DNA of 64,000 bases, from assembly GCA_900756765.1 (NCBI GenBank), contig CAAELE010000017.1, forward strand, positions 3,066 to 67,065, written 5' to 3'. The translations under genes were made by a program, and so were the position numbers. Below, one piece after another: positions 52,158 through 59,344 of the stretch. Numbering within the stretch: the stretch's first letter is position 1; the number at the start of each line of letters is the position of its first letter. Source of the stretch: an uncultured Collinsella sp. Lineage in GTDB: Bacteria; Actinomycetota; Coriobacteriia; Coriobacteriales; Coriobacteriaceae. The notes below the pieces were generated by a model. It saw only the letters and a program-made list of their open reading frames with translations. It ran no database searches and was not told the origin of the DNA.

Positions 52158-52706
52158 TTACTCCTCCTCCAGGACCACGTGACGGAACGCGCCGCCCTCG
52201 TAGATGCCGTAGCCGTGCGTGCCGTCCTTGGGGATGCTCACGCTGCCGGGGTTGAAGAGCCACAGGCCCGGGTGCGCGGCGCTCTCCTCGTTAACTTTGA
52301 TGTGCGTGTGGCCGTAGACGAGCGCGGAGCCCTCGGGCAGCGCGGGCGCGTGGTCGACACTGTTGTGCATACCGGCGCCAAAAACGTGGCCATGCGTCAG
52401 GAACAGTTCACGGCCGGTCTCGTCAAACAACGTGGCGTAGTCGGCCATGACGGGGAAGTCGAGGACCATCTGGTCGACCTCGGCGTCGCAGTTGCCGCGC
52501 ACCGCAATGATGCGGTCGGCCAGGGCGTTGAGCAGCGGAATCACGCGCTTGGGGGCGTAGTCGCGCGGCAGGTCGTTACGCGGGCCGTGGTAGAGCAGGT
52601 CGCCCAACAGCACAATGCGGTCGGGCTGCTCGGATTCGATAGCAGTGCAGAGGCGCTCGGCCCAGTATGCCGAGCCGTGGATGTCGGAGGCGATGAGGTA
52701 TTTCAT
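52158..52706 (-). CDS. YfcE-type phosphodiesterase
   Basis: A 182-residue metallophosphoesterase of the YfcE/MJ0936 family. It shows ASDIHGSAYW (about 6-15), LLGDLLYHGPRND, VRGNCDAEVDQ, FLTHGHVFGAGMH and VYGHTHIKVNEE, then LFNPGSVSIPKDG. These enzymes cleave simple phosphodiesters; the natural substrate is unclear. The ATG at 52706 follows AAAGGA. It is coupled to mazG (two-base gap) and preceded by the LarC-like gene. Confidence 0.88.
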   Translation of the reverse strand: MKYLIASDIHGSAYWAERLCTAIESEQPDRIVLLGDLLYHGPRNDLPRDYAPKRVIPLLNALADRIIAVRGNCDAEVDQMVLDFPVMADYATLFDETGRELFLTHGHVFGAGMHNSVDHAPALPEGSALVYGHTHIKVNEESAAHPGLWLFNPGSVSIPKDGTHGYGIYEGGAFRHVVLEEE

Positions 52707-52759
52707 GGTGGTCCTTTCGGTGAGGTTGATGGGGTGGGTGTGGCGCGTCGCCGACCGTG

Positions 52760-53245
52760 TCACTCAAATTGCAGTGCCGAGGCTTGTGCCGCCTGCATCA
52801 CGCGCTGGAGCGGCACGTCGCACTCACGGGCAAGGCGGGCGCAGTCCTCGTACTCGGGCGCCGCGCGCTCGCTGCCGTCGGGCAGGGTGGCTACTTTGAC
52901 GGCCACCTCGCCCCAAGGCGTCGCCACCTGCTCAAAGCGGCGCGGCAGGCAGACGCGCTCCATAACCTGGCGGCGGATGCCGTTGGTCGTGGTTTCCAAA
53001 AAGATGATCGTCTGCAGGCGGTCAATGTCCTCACGGGCGCAGATTACCTGCAGCTGCCAGCCGGGGCGACCTTTTTTGCAGTAGAGAGGCAGCCAGTGCA
53101 CCTCGCGAGCGCCCGCCCCGCGCAGGCGGTCGGCGGCATAGGCGAGTACCTCGGGCGACGCATCGTCGATGTCGCACTCCAGCTTGACGATAGTTTCGGG
53201 TGCATCGGTCTCGCGAGACAGCGGGGATTTGCTATCGCATGGCAT
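52760..53245 (-). CDS. LarC C-terminal-half protein (DUF111)
   Basis: A 161-residue protein matching only the C-terminal part of LarC, the CTP-dependent nickel-insertion enzyme that makes the nickel-pincer cofactor of lactate racemase. It shows VKLECDIDDASPEVLAYAAD, YCKKGRPGWQLQVICAREDI, FLETTTNGIRRQVMERVCLP and APEYEDCARLARECDVPLQR. Full LarC is about 400 residues, and in Lactiplantibacillus it is split as larC1/larC2 by a frameshift. No larC1, larB or larE is next to it. AAAGGA lies ten bases before the ATG. It may work with an N-terminal half encoded elsewhere, or be a remnant. Confidence 0.75.
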   Translation of the reverse strand: MPCDSKSPLSRETDAPETIVKLECDIDDASPEVLAYAADRLRGAGAREVHWLPLYCKKGRPGWQLQVICAREDIDRLQTIIFLETTTNGIRRQVMERVCLPRRFEQVATPWGEVAVKVATLPDGSERAAPEYEDCARLARECDVPLQRVMQAAQASALQFE

Positions 53246-53351
53246 ACGGTCCGGATCCTTTCCGCGCGGGCTCGTTTTGTTCACCCAAACGCTAGCACAT
53301 CGGACATGGCGCAGACGTGACTTTCGTCCATCGCCGCCCTCGCCCCTATCC

Positions 53352-53416
53352 AAACATGTACATCAGCCTCCAAACATGTCATTTTTTGCAGCTTTTGGAG
53401 GCTGATGTACATGTTT
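53352..53416. repeat. 23-bp perfect inverted repeat in a divergent promoter region
   Basis: AAACATGTACATCAGCCTCC followed by AAA is matched exactly in reverse complement at 53394-53416, with a 19-base spacer. It lies between the divergent LarC-like and PHP genes, so a terminator role is unlikely. Confidence 0.65.
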
Positions 53417-53543
53417 TGAGGGCAAGCGAGGCCACACCGCGCGCCGCGCACCCTTTCCGGTCGATTTCGGCCCCGACGTGCCCGGCGCGTCGGGGATAGC
53501 GCCGTTACAATGGAGCGGATTCGCCAAATGCAAAGGAGTCGCC

Positions 53544-54455
53544 ATGCCCGCATGCCCGCTGGTCGATTGCCACACCCATACTTCGTTTTCGGATGGCCAT
53601 GCCTCGTTTGAGGACAACGTCCGCGCCGCCGCGGCCGCTGGCTGTCGGGTCATGGTCTCGACCGACCACCTCACCCTACCCGCCAGTATGGACGCCAACT
53701 GCGAGGTGCAGGTCGTCGAGGGCGACTTGCCGGCACATCGTCTGGCCTTTGAGGACGCCCGCAAACTCGCCGCGCAGATTGCGCCGGAGCTCACCTTTAT
53801 CTACGGTTTTGAATGCGATTGGTACGAGGGCTGCGAGCCCTTGGTAGAGCGCTGGTCCCAGGGCGCCGTGGTGCGCTTGGGCAGCGTGCACTGGATTGGC
53901 GACCCCGGCGATATCATGGCCGGTGCCGCGGGTACGGTGGGAACGGAAAACGTCGCTCGCCCCGATACGCCCGATTCCCTTTGCGGTTGGATCGACGACG
54001 ACACCAACCTACACGTTTGGGAAAACTTAGGCGTGCGCGGCGTATGGGAGCGCTATGTCGATGACTGGTGCCGCGCTTGCGAAAGCTCGCTCAACTTTGA
54101 CGTGATGGCCCATCCCGACCTGGTCATGCGTTTTTCGAAGGAAGGCTTTGCGCCCGACTTTGACCCGGCGCCGTTTTGGGAGCAGATGGCCGAGTGCGCC
54201 CACGATACGGGTCGCCGCGTTGAGGTCTCAACGGCCGCGCCGCGCAAGGGTCTCGACGACTACTATCCCGCGACCGGGCTGTTGCGTTGCTTCGCCCACG
54301 CCGAGGTGCCGATTACTTTTGGCTCGGACGCACACCGCGCCTGCGACATCTGCTGGAACATCCGCGAGGCTCAGGCCCACGCCTACGACTGCGGCTACCG
54401 AACCTTCGACATCCCCCACGCCACCGGCGAATGGGAACCCACGCCCCTCGCCTAA
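53544..54455 (+). CDS. PHP-domain phosphatase, probable histidinol-phosphatase
   Basis: A 303-residue PHP-fold protein of HisJ/HisK type. Metal ligands are visible in VDCHTHTSFSDGHASFEDN (about 7-25), MVSTDHLTLP, FIYGFECDWYEG, LGSVHWIGDP, DVMAHPDLVMRF and ITFGSDAHRA. The histidine operon beside it encodes every other step but no histidinol-phosphatase, and this gene ends 28 bases from hisE. That supports a role in dephosphorylating histidinol phosphate. AAAGGAG lies five bases before the ATG; an open frame to 53478 has no site. It is convergent with the operon. Confidence 0.72.
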   Translation: MPACPLVDCHTHTSFSDGHASFEDNVRAAAAAGCRVMVSTDHLTLPASMDANCEVQVVEGDLPAHRLAFEDARKLAAQIAPELTFIYGFECDWYEGCEPLVERWSQGAVVRLGSVHWIGDPGDIMAGAAGTVGTENVARPDTPDSLCGWIDDDTNLHVWENLGVRGVWERYVDDWCRACESSLNFDVMAHPDLVMRFSKEGFAPDFDPAPFWEQMAECAHDTGRRVEVSTAAPRKGLDDYYPATGLLRCFAHAEVPITFGSDAHRACDICWNIREAQAHAYDCGYRTFDIPHATGEWEPTPLA

Positions 54456-54486
54456 CTAGTCATTGGGGACGTTCTTAAATGACTAG
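54456..54486. repeat. CTAGTCATT family repeat between the PHP gene and hisE
   Basis: CTAGTCATTGGGGACGTTCT, then TAAATGACTAG. It starts right after the PHP stop and overlaps the hisE stop codon. The outer nine bases are inverted copies, so it could act as a two-way hairpin. Confidence 0.75.
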
Positions 54487-54800
54487 CGGCGGCGGGCGTT
54501 GAGTTCGCCGGCCAGCTCGTCGAGGGTGATACCGTAGCGTTCGAGCGTTACGAGCAGATGGTAGACCAGGTCGCCAGCCTCGTAGCGGATGTGGTCGTGG
54601 TCGTTATCCTTGCAGGCCATGATCACCTCACTCGCCTCCTCGGCAAGCTTCTTGAGCAGCTCATCCTCGACGTCGGTCAACAGACGAGCGGTGTAGCTCT
54701 CCTGTGGCGACGCATCGCGACGACCGTGAATCACCTCGGCCAGTCCCGTCAGCGTCTCGCCGATATTTCCATCCTGAACATTTGCGGTGCGTACACCCAT
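54483..54800 (-). CDS. hisE: Phosphoribosyl-ATP diphosphatase
   Basis: A 105-residue MazG-like HisE, step 2 of histidine synthesis (PR-ATP to PR-AMP). It shows SYTARLLTDVEDELLKKLAE, the metal-binding EEASEVIMACK and YEAGDLVYHLLVTLERYGI. It is the last gene of the operon, 45 bases after hisI. Its stop codon lies within a copy of an intergenic repeat. Confidence 0.93.
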   Translation of the reverse strand: MGVRTANVQDGNIGETLTGLAEVIHGRRDASPQESYTARLLTDVEDELLKKLAEEASEVIMACKDNDHDHIRYEAGDLVYHLLVTLERYGITLDELAGELNARRR

Positions 54801-54845
54801 AGTTCAATCCTTTCTGGTAACCGAGCGTCTAATCGAGCGCCCGCC

Positions 54846-55175
54846 CTACGCGAGTTTCTTAAAGAAGCAGGTACGGTTGCCGGTGTGGCAGGCCGGACCC
54901 GGCGAGTCGACCTTGACCAGTAGCGTATCGCTATCGCAATCGGCCCAGAGCTCCTTGACCGCTTGCATGTTGCCGCTCGTCGCGCCCTTGTTCCAGAGCT
55001 CCTGGCGGCTGCGGCTCCAAAACCACGTGGTACCGGTCTTGAGCGTCAGCCCCACCGATTCCTCGTTCATCCAGGCAACCATAAGCACCTCGCCGGTGTC
55101 ATACTGCTGAACAACACAAGGAATCAGCCCGCGGGCGTCGTACGTAAGATCCGCCGCTTCTACTACCTCAGTCAT
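54846..55175 (-). CDS. hisI: Phosphoribosyl-AMP cyclohydrolase
   Basis: A 109-residue HisI, step 3 of histidine synthesis (opening of the PR-AMP ring). It shows GLIPCVVQQYDTGEVLMVAW, TGTTWFWSRSRQELWNKGAT and the zinc and magnesium ligands in WADCDSDTLLVKV and GPACHTGNRTCFF. Two adjacent ATGs (55178 and 55175) follow GGGAGAA; the second has the better spacing. hisE and hisI are separate genes rather than fused. Confidence 0.93.
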   Translation of the reverse strand: MTEVVEAADLTYDARGLIPCVVQQYDTGEVLMVAWMNEESVGLTLKTGTTWFWSRSRQELWNKGATSGNMQAVKELWADCDSDTLLVKVDSPGPACHTGNRTCFFKKLA

Positions 55176-55220
55176 CATTTCTCCCAAGTAATTACCGTAA
55201 ACCCCACAGGTCAGCGAGGG

Positions 55221-55314
55221 TTGTCCAGGTGCCGCAGGTTGCCGCGAAAGAGGAGCGACGCGTACTTTGGTACGCGAGCGACGGTTTGAGCGGCAAGATG
55301 CGGTGCCTGGACAA
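55221..55314 (-). other. Structured intergenic element between hisF and hisI
   Basis: Nested pairs: TTGTCCAGG with CCTGGACAA, then TTGCCGC with GCGGCAA, and an inner CGCGTAC/GTACGCG hairpin with loop TTTG. The 160-base gap is the longest inside the his operon and has no coding region. It could be an RNA processing or stabilising structure, or an inserted repeat. Confidence 0.5.
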
Positions 55315-55335
55315 GCCGCAGCGAAGCCCGCAGCA

Positions 55336-56118
55336 TTAGAAGTCCAACCTCACAGGAATACCCTGCGACGCCATATACTCCTTCACCTGGCGAATGCTGA
55401 AAGTTCCAAAGTGAAAGACGCTTGCCGCCAGCACGGCGTCGGCTTCGCCCTCGATCACGCCCTCGGCAAAATGCTCGAGCGTGCCCACGCCGCCGCTCGC
55501 GATGACGGGAATCGGCACCGCGCGTGCCACGGCGCGGGTGAGCGCCAGGTCAAAACCGGCCTTGGTGCCGTCGCGGTCCATGCTGGTGAGCAAGATCTCG
55601 CCGGCGCCGCGACGAGCCGCTTCCTCGGCCCACGCCACCGCATCGATACCTGTGGCGTTGCGGCCTCCTGCGGTAAAGACCTCCCACTTGTCGGCACCGG
55701 ATGCTCCGGGCAAGCCGACGCGCTTGGCATCGATCGCCACAACCACGGCCTGGCTGCCAAACGCCGCGGCAGCCTGGCTGATCAGCGACGGATCGCGCAC
55801 AGCCGCCGAGTTGAGCGACACCTTGTCGGCACCGGCGGCAACCATGGTGCGCATGCCCGCAAGATCGCGAAAGCCGCCGCCCACGGTATAGGGAATAGCC
55901 AGCTCCTCGGCCGCATGCGCCGCCATCTCGATAGTCGTCGCGCGGTTGTCACTCGTGGCGGTAATATCCAGGAAGACGACCTCGTCCGCACCCTCGCGGT
56001 CGTAGGCACGCGCTAGCTCCACCGGGTCGCCCGCATCGCGCAAGCTCACAAAGTTGACGCCCTTGACCACGCGGCCGTCCTTAACATCCAGACAGGGAAT
56101 TACGCGTTTGGTAAGCAT
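55336..56118 (-). CDS. hisF: Imidazole glycerol phosphate synthase, cyclase subunit
   Basis: A 260-residue (beta/alpha)8 barrel that receives ammonia from HisH and makes imidazole glycerol phosphate and AICAR. It shows RVIPCLDVKDGRVVKGVNF with the catalytic Asp at about 11, FLDITATSDNRAT, IPYTVGGGFRDLAGM, DKVSLNSAAVRDP, ILLTSMDRDGTKAGFDLALT (second catalytic Asp, about 130-140) and VIASGGVGTLEHFAEG. It starts three bases after hisA ends. Confidence 0.96.
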   Translation of the reverse strand: MLTKRVIPCLDVKDGRVVKGVNFVSLRDAGDPVELARAYDREGADEVVFLDITATSDNRATTIEMAAHAAEELAIPYTVGGGFRDLAGMRTMVAAGADKVSLNSAAVRDPSLISQAAAAFGSQAVVVAIDAKRVGLPGASGADKWEVFTAGGRNATGIDAVAWAEEAARRGAGEILLTSMDRDGTKAGFDLALTRAVARAVPIPVIASGGVGTLEHFAEGVIEGEADAVLAASVFHFGTFSIRQVKEYMASQGIPVRLDF

Positions 56119-56121
56119 GGG

Positions 56122-56865
56122 CTACTCCTCCCCTCGGGCGGCGGCCAGCGCCTGGGCCAGCGTAAAGTTGCCCTCGTAGAGCGCACGACCAGTGATGGCA
56201 CCCTCGATGGCGCCCTCGCCCACCGCGGCAAGCGCGCGAATATCGCCGAGCGTCGAGATGCCGCCCGAAGCCACGACGGGAAAGCCCGCGACCTCGGCCA
56301 CATGGCGATATGCCGCCACGTCGATGCCCGTCTGCATGCCATCACGCGCGATGTCGGTATACACCAGATGCTTAAAGCCCAGCTCGGTGAGCTGCGCCAC
56401 AGCGTCGTCGAGTGCCACGCCCGCGCCGTCACGCCAGCCGTTCACCTTGACCTGACCGTCGCGTGCGGCAATGTCGGTCACCAGCAGCTCGCCAAAGCCG
56501 CGAGCCGCTACCTCGGCAAAACCCGGCTCGGTCACGAGCACCGTGCCCAGTGCGATGCGACGCGCGCCACAGGCGGCCAGCTCGTCGATACGCGCGAGCG
56601 AACGAACGCCGCCGCCCACGTCCACGGACAGACCGTCGACGCCGCAGATGGCCTTAATCGCTGCCGAGTTGGCAGCGCACGCGTCCTCGTCCTCGCCAAA
56701 GGCAGCGGACAGGTCGACGACGTGCACCCAGCTCGCGCCCTGCTCGGCAAACGAGCGGGCAACGGCAACGGGGTCGTCGGAATATACCTTGCAGCGGCTC
56801 CGGTCGCCGCGCTCCAGGCGCACGACCTTGCCGCCGATCAAATCGATTGCGGGAAACAGAATCAT
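56122..56865 (-). CDS. hisA: ProFAR isomerase
   Basis: A 247-residue barrel, step 4 of histidine synthesis (ProFAR to PRFAR). It shows LFPAIDLIGGKVVRLERGD with the catalytic Asp at about 8, VDVGGGVRSLARIDEL, RIALGTVLVTEP, YTDIARDGMQTGIDVAAYRH (second catalytic Asp) and VVASGGISTLGDIRAL. In many actinobacteria this enzyme also serves tryptophan synthesis (PriA); this copy's role in trp cannot be judged without knowing whether a trpF exists. Its ATG overlaps the hisH stop by four bases. Confidence 0.95.
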   Translation of the reverse strand: MILFPAIDLIGGKVVRLERGDRSRCKVYSDDPVAVARSFAEQGASWVHVVDLSAAFGEDEDACAANSAAIKAICGVDGLSVDVGGGVRSLARIDELAACGARRIALGTVLVTEPGFAEVAARGFGELLVTDIAARDGQVKVNGWRDGAGVALDDAVAQLTELGFKHLVYTDIARDGMQTGIDVAAYRHVAEVAGFPVVASGGISTLGDIRALAAVGEGAIEGAITGRALYEGNFTLAQALAAARGEE

Positions 56866-57563
56866 CGGCCGGCCTCCTCAACGATGTTGACGAAGTTCTT
56901 AAGGATGCGCTGACCCAGCGCAGAGGATTTCTCGGGATGGAACTGGCAGCCCCACACGTTGCCGTGGCGCACGATGCACGGGAAGCTCCGCGTGTAGTGC
57001 GTGCGCGCCAGAACATCGGCGGCATCGGCATCGCCTGCCACCGCGTAGCTGTGGGTGAAGTACATGTTGGCGCCCTCGGCAAAACCGGCGAGCAGCGGAT
57101 CGGCCGCACCGGCGGGCGTCATGTGCACCTGGTCCCAGCCCACGTGCGGGACCTTCAGACGGCTCGACTCCAAGCGCGTGCACGAGCCGCGCATGATGCC
57201 CAGGCCATCGACCCAGGGGCCGCCAGACTGCTCGGGGGTGCCGCCATCCGCGGCCACGCCCTCGTCCGCAGGCACGCCCTCGTTGCCGCGCTCAAAAAAG
57301 AGCTGAAGGCCCAGGCAGATGCCGAGCAGCGGAGTTCCGGCGGCAACGGCGTCGAGCACCGCGTCCGCCTCGCCGCTCTCGCGCATAAAGGCAATCGCGT
57401 CATAGAACGCGCCCACGCCCGGAATGACCAGGCCGTCGGCGCGGCGGATCTGCTCCGGATCGTCCGACGTGCAGGCGGCGGCACCGGCGCGCGCAAGCCC
57501 GCGTACGACGCTCGACAAGTTGCCCTTGTGGTAGTCGACCACCACGATCTTCGGTTCGCCCAC
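56862..57563 (-). CDS. hisH: Imidazole glycerol phosphate synthase, glutaminase subunit
   Basis: A 233-residue class I glutamine amidotransferase. It shows VVVDYHKGNLSSVVRGLARA, LVIPGVGAFYDAI, the nucleophile Cys in LLGICLGLQLFFERGNEG, and the His and Glu of GCQFHPEKSSALGQRIL. An acidic insert (VPADEGVAADGGTPEQSGGP) follows the nucleophile elbow and adds a few residues over the usual length. The GTG at 57563 is chosen because AAGGAGG lies five bases upstream; the frame stays open far beyond but into the intergenic repeat and hisB. Confidence 0.94.
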   Translation of the reverse strand: MGEPKIVVVDYHKGNLSSVVRGLARAGAAACTSDDPEQIRRADGLVIPGVGAFYDAIAFMRESGEADAVLDAVAAGTPLLGICLGLQLFFERGNEGVPADEGVAADGGTPEQSGGPWVDGLGIMRGSCTRLESSRLKVPHVGWDQVHMTPAGAADPLLAGFAEGANMYFTHSYAVAGDADAADVLARTHYTRSFPCIVRHGNVWGCQFHPEKSSALGQRILKNFVNIVEEAGR

Positions 57564-57585
57564 GCGACCCTCCTTTTCCCATTCA

Positions 57586-57624
57586 AAACCACCACAAAGG
57601 GGACAGGCACCTTCGTGGTGGTTT
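57586..57624. repeat. Hairpin repeat between hisB and hisH
   Basis: AAACCACCAC and GTGGTGGTTT are perfect inverse copies around AAAGGGGACAGGCACCTTC. It lies in a 76-base gap inside the his operon. Confidence 0.6.
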
Positions 57625-57639
57625 CTGCCTATATGGCGG

Positions 57640-58227
57640 TTACAGTGAGCCCTTGGTGCTGGGGATGCCCTGCACGCGGGGATCGAGCTCACAGGCGTGA
57701 CGCATCGTGCGACCCACAGCCTTAAAGGCCGCCTCGATAATGTGATGCGAGTTACCGCCCGCCAGCTCGCGCACGTGCAGCGTGAGCTTGGCATCGCGCG
57801 CAAAGGCGTAGAAGAACTCGACGGCCAGCTCGGTATCGAAGCTGCCCACGCGCTCAGTCGGCACGGGCAGCTCGCAGTAGGCCTGCCCGCGGCCCGAGAT
57901 GTCAACAGCAGCCATCACAAGCGTCTCGTCCATGGCGATCGCCGCGTCGGCAAAGCGCGTAATGCCCGCCTTGTCACCCAGTGCCCGGCAAAACGCCTCA
58001 CCCAGCACGATGCCCGTATCTTCAACGGTGTGGTGCGCGTCGACTTCCACGTCGCCCACCGCGCGCACCGTCAAATCAAACAAACCATGGCGGCCAAAGG
58101 CGTTGAGCATGTGATCGAAAAACGGCACGCCGGTCGAGATATCGCACGTACCGGTTCCATCCAGATCGAGCTTGACGACAATATCGGTCTCGCCCGTCTT
58201 ACGGGTTACCTCGGCATAACGGCCCAT
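57640..58227 (-). CDS. hisB: Imidazoleglycerol-phosphate dehydratase
   Basis: A 195-residue monofunctional HisB, removing water from IGP. The two manganese-binding halves are visible: GVPFFDHMLNAFGRHG and DVEVDAHHTVEDTGIVLGEA, then GNSHHIIEAAFKAVGRTMRH near the end. The phosphatase domain found in E. coli HisB is absent, so another enzyme must supply histidinol-phosphatase (see the PHP gene). Its ATG abuts the hisC stop, with AAGGAGG inside hisC. Confidence 0.96.
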   Translation of the reverse strand: MGRYAEVTRKTGETDIVVKLDLDGTGTCDISTGVPFFDHMLNAFGRHGLFDLTVRAVGDVEVDAHHTVEDTGIVLGEAFCRALGDKAGITRFADAAIAMDETLVMAAVDISGRGQAYCELPVPTERVGSFDTELAVEFFYAFARDAKLTLHVRELAGGNSHHIIEAAFKAVGRTMRHACELDPRVQGIPSTKGSL

Positions 58228-59343
58228 CTACATCTCCTCCTTCACCAGCGCGGCAAACGCCGCCAGCACCTCATCGTTTTCCCGCGGCGTACCCACGGTA
58301 ATGCGCAGGCAGTCCGCGAGCCCCAGCGCGTAGCTAAAGTCGCGCACCAAAATCGAATACTCATCGCGCAGACGCTCGCGCACGCGCGTGGCATGCGGCG
58401 TGCGCACGAGCACAAAGTTCGCCGCGCTCGGCCATGCCTCCACGGGCAGGCCCTCGGCAGCCATTGCGCGCAGGGCGCACAGCTCGCGCTCGCGCTGGGA
58501 TGCGACCTGTGCCACCACGGGCGCGTAGGCATCGCGGGCACGCACGCAGGCAAGAGCGGCGGCTTGGCTCAGAACGTTGACCGAATAGATCTGGCGAATC
58601 GCCGCGAACACGTCGATGACCTCGGGCGCCGCGACCACATAGCCCAGACGCGCGCCGGCGGCGCCAAACGCCTTGGACAGCGTATGCAGGATCACCAGGT
58701 TAGGATGCTCGGCGATAAGCCCCTGCGCCGTGGTGGCCGCGCCAAACGAATCGTCGGCAAACTCAACGTAGGCCTCGTCGACCATGACCATGCCGGGACA
58801 CGCATCGCACAGGGCCGCGACAAAGTCGAGCGGTGCCACGTCGCCCGTGGGGTTGTTGGGCGAAGTCACGATGGCCAGGTTGCACTCAGGCGCCGCTGCA
58901 AGCACCGCCGCTTGGTCGAGTTCAAAGGTCGCCGGGTCGCGCCACACGTCGCACACCTCGGTCTGACAGAGCGATGCAAAGAACGCATACTCGCTAAAGC
59001 ACGGCGGGCAGTTGAGCAGGGTCCGCCCCGCGCCGCCAAACGCCAGCAGGTAGTTATAGAGCAGCTCGTCGCCGCCGTTTCCCACGCAAATATTCTCACG
59101 CGCCACGCCATGCCAGGCAGCAAGCTCATCGCGCAGGTCGTTGGACATGGGATCGGGATAGCGGTTGAGCGGCGTGGCAGCCAAGGCCGCATCAACCGCC
59201 TTGCGCACGCCAGCGGGCACGGGATAGGTGTTCTCGTTGGCCGAAAGATTGATGCGCGTGGGCGTAAAGTTGGGATCGTAGGGCTCAATACCGGCCAGGT
59301 AAGGCTGGACGAGCTCCTTCATACGCGGAGTGAGTTCGGCCAT
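58228..59343 (-). CDS. hisC: Histidinol-phosphate aminotransferase
   Basis: A 371-residue PLP-dependent class I/II aminotransferase. It shows INLSANENTYPVPAGV, GNGGDELLYNYLLAFG, SPNNPTGDVAPLDFV, VDEAYVEFADDSFGA, the PLP Lys in ILHTLSKAFGAAGARLGYVV, and FVLVRTPHATRVRERL near the end. The ATG at 59343 follows GAGGAGG by six bases and lies one base after the hisD stop. Fold-type I residues are all in place. Confidence 0.95.
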   Translation of the reverse strand: MAELTPRMKELVQPYLAGIEPYDPNFTPTRINLSANENTYPVPAGVRKAVDAALAATPLNRYPDPMSNDLRDELAAWHGVARENICVGNGGDELLYNYLLAFGGAGRTLLNCPPCFSEYAFFASLCQTEVCDVWRDPATFELDQAAVLAAAPECNLAIVTSPNNPTGDVAPLDFVAALCDACPGMVMVDEAYVEFADDSFGAATTAQGLIAEHPNLVILHTLSKAFGAAGARLGYVVAAPEVIDVFAAIRQIYSVNVLSQAAALACVRARDAYAPVVAQVASQRERELCALRAMAAEGLPVEAWPSAANFVLVRTPHATRVRERLRDEYSILVRDFSYALGLADCLRITVGTPRENDEVLAAFAALVKEEM

Positions 59344-59344
59344 G

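Noticed and set aside
50002..52182. A long plus-strand frame opposite eno and mazG
   Set aside because: Antisense shadow of two recognised genes.
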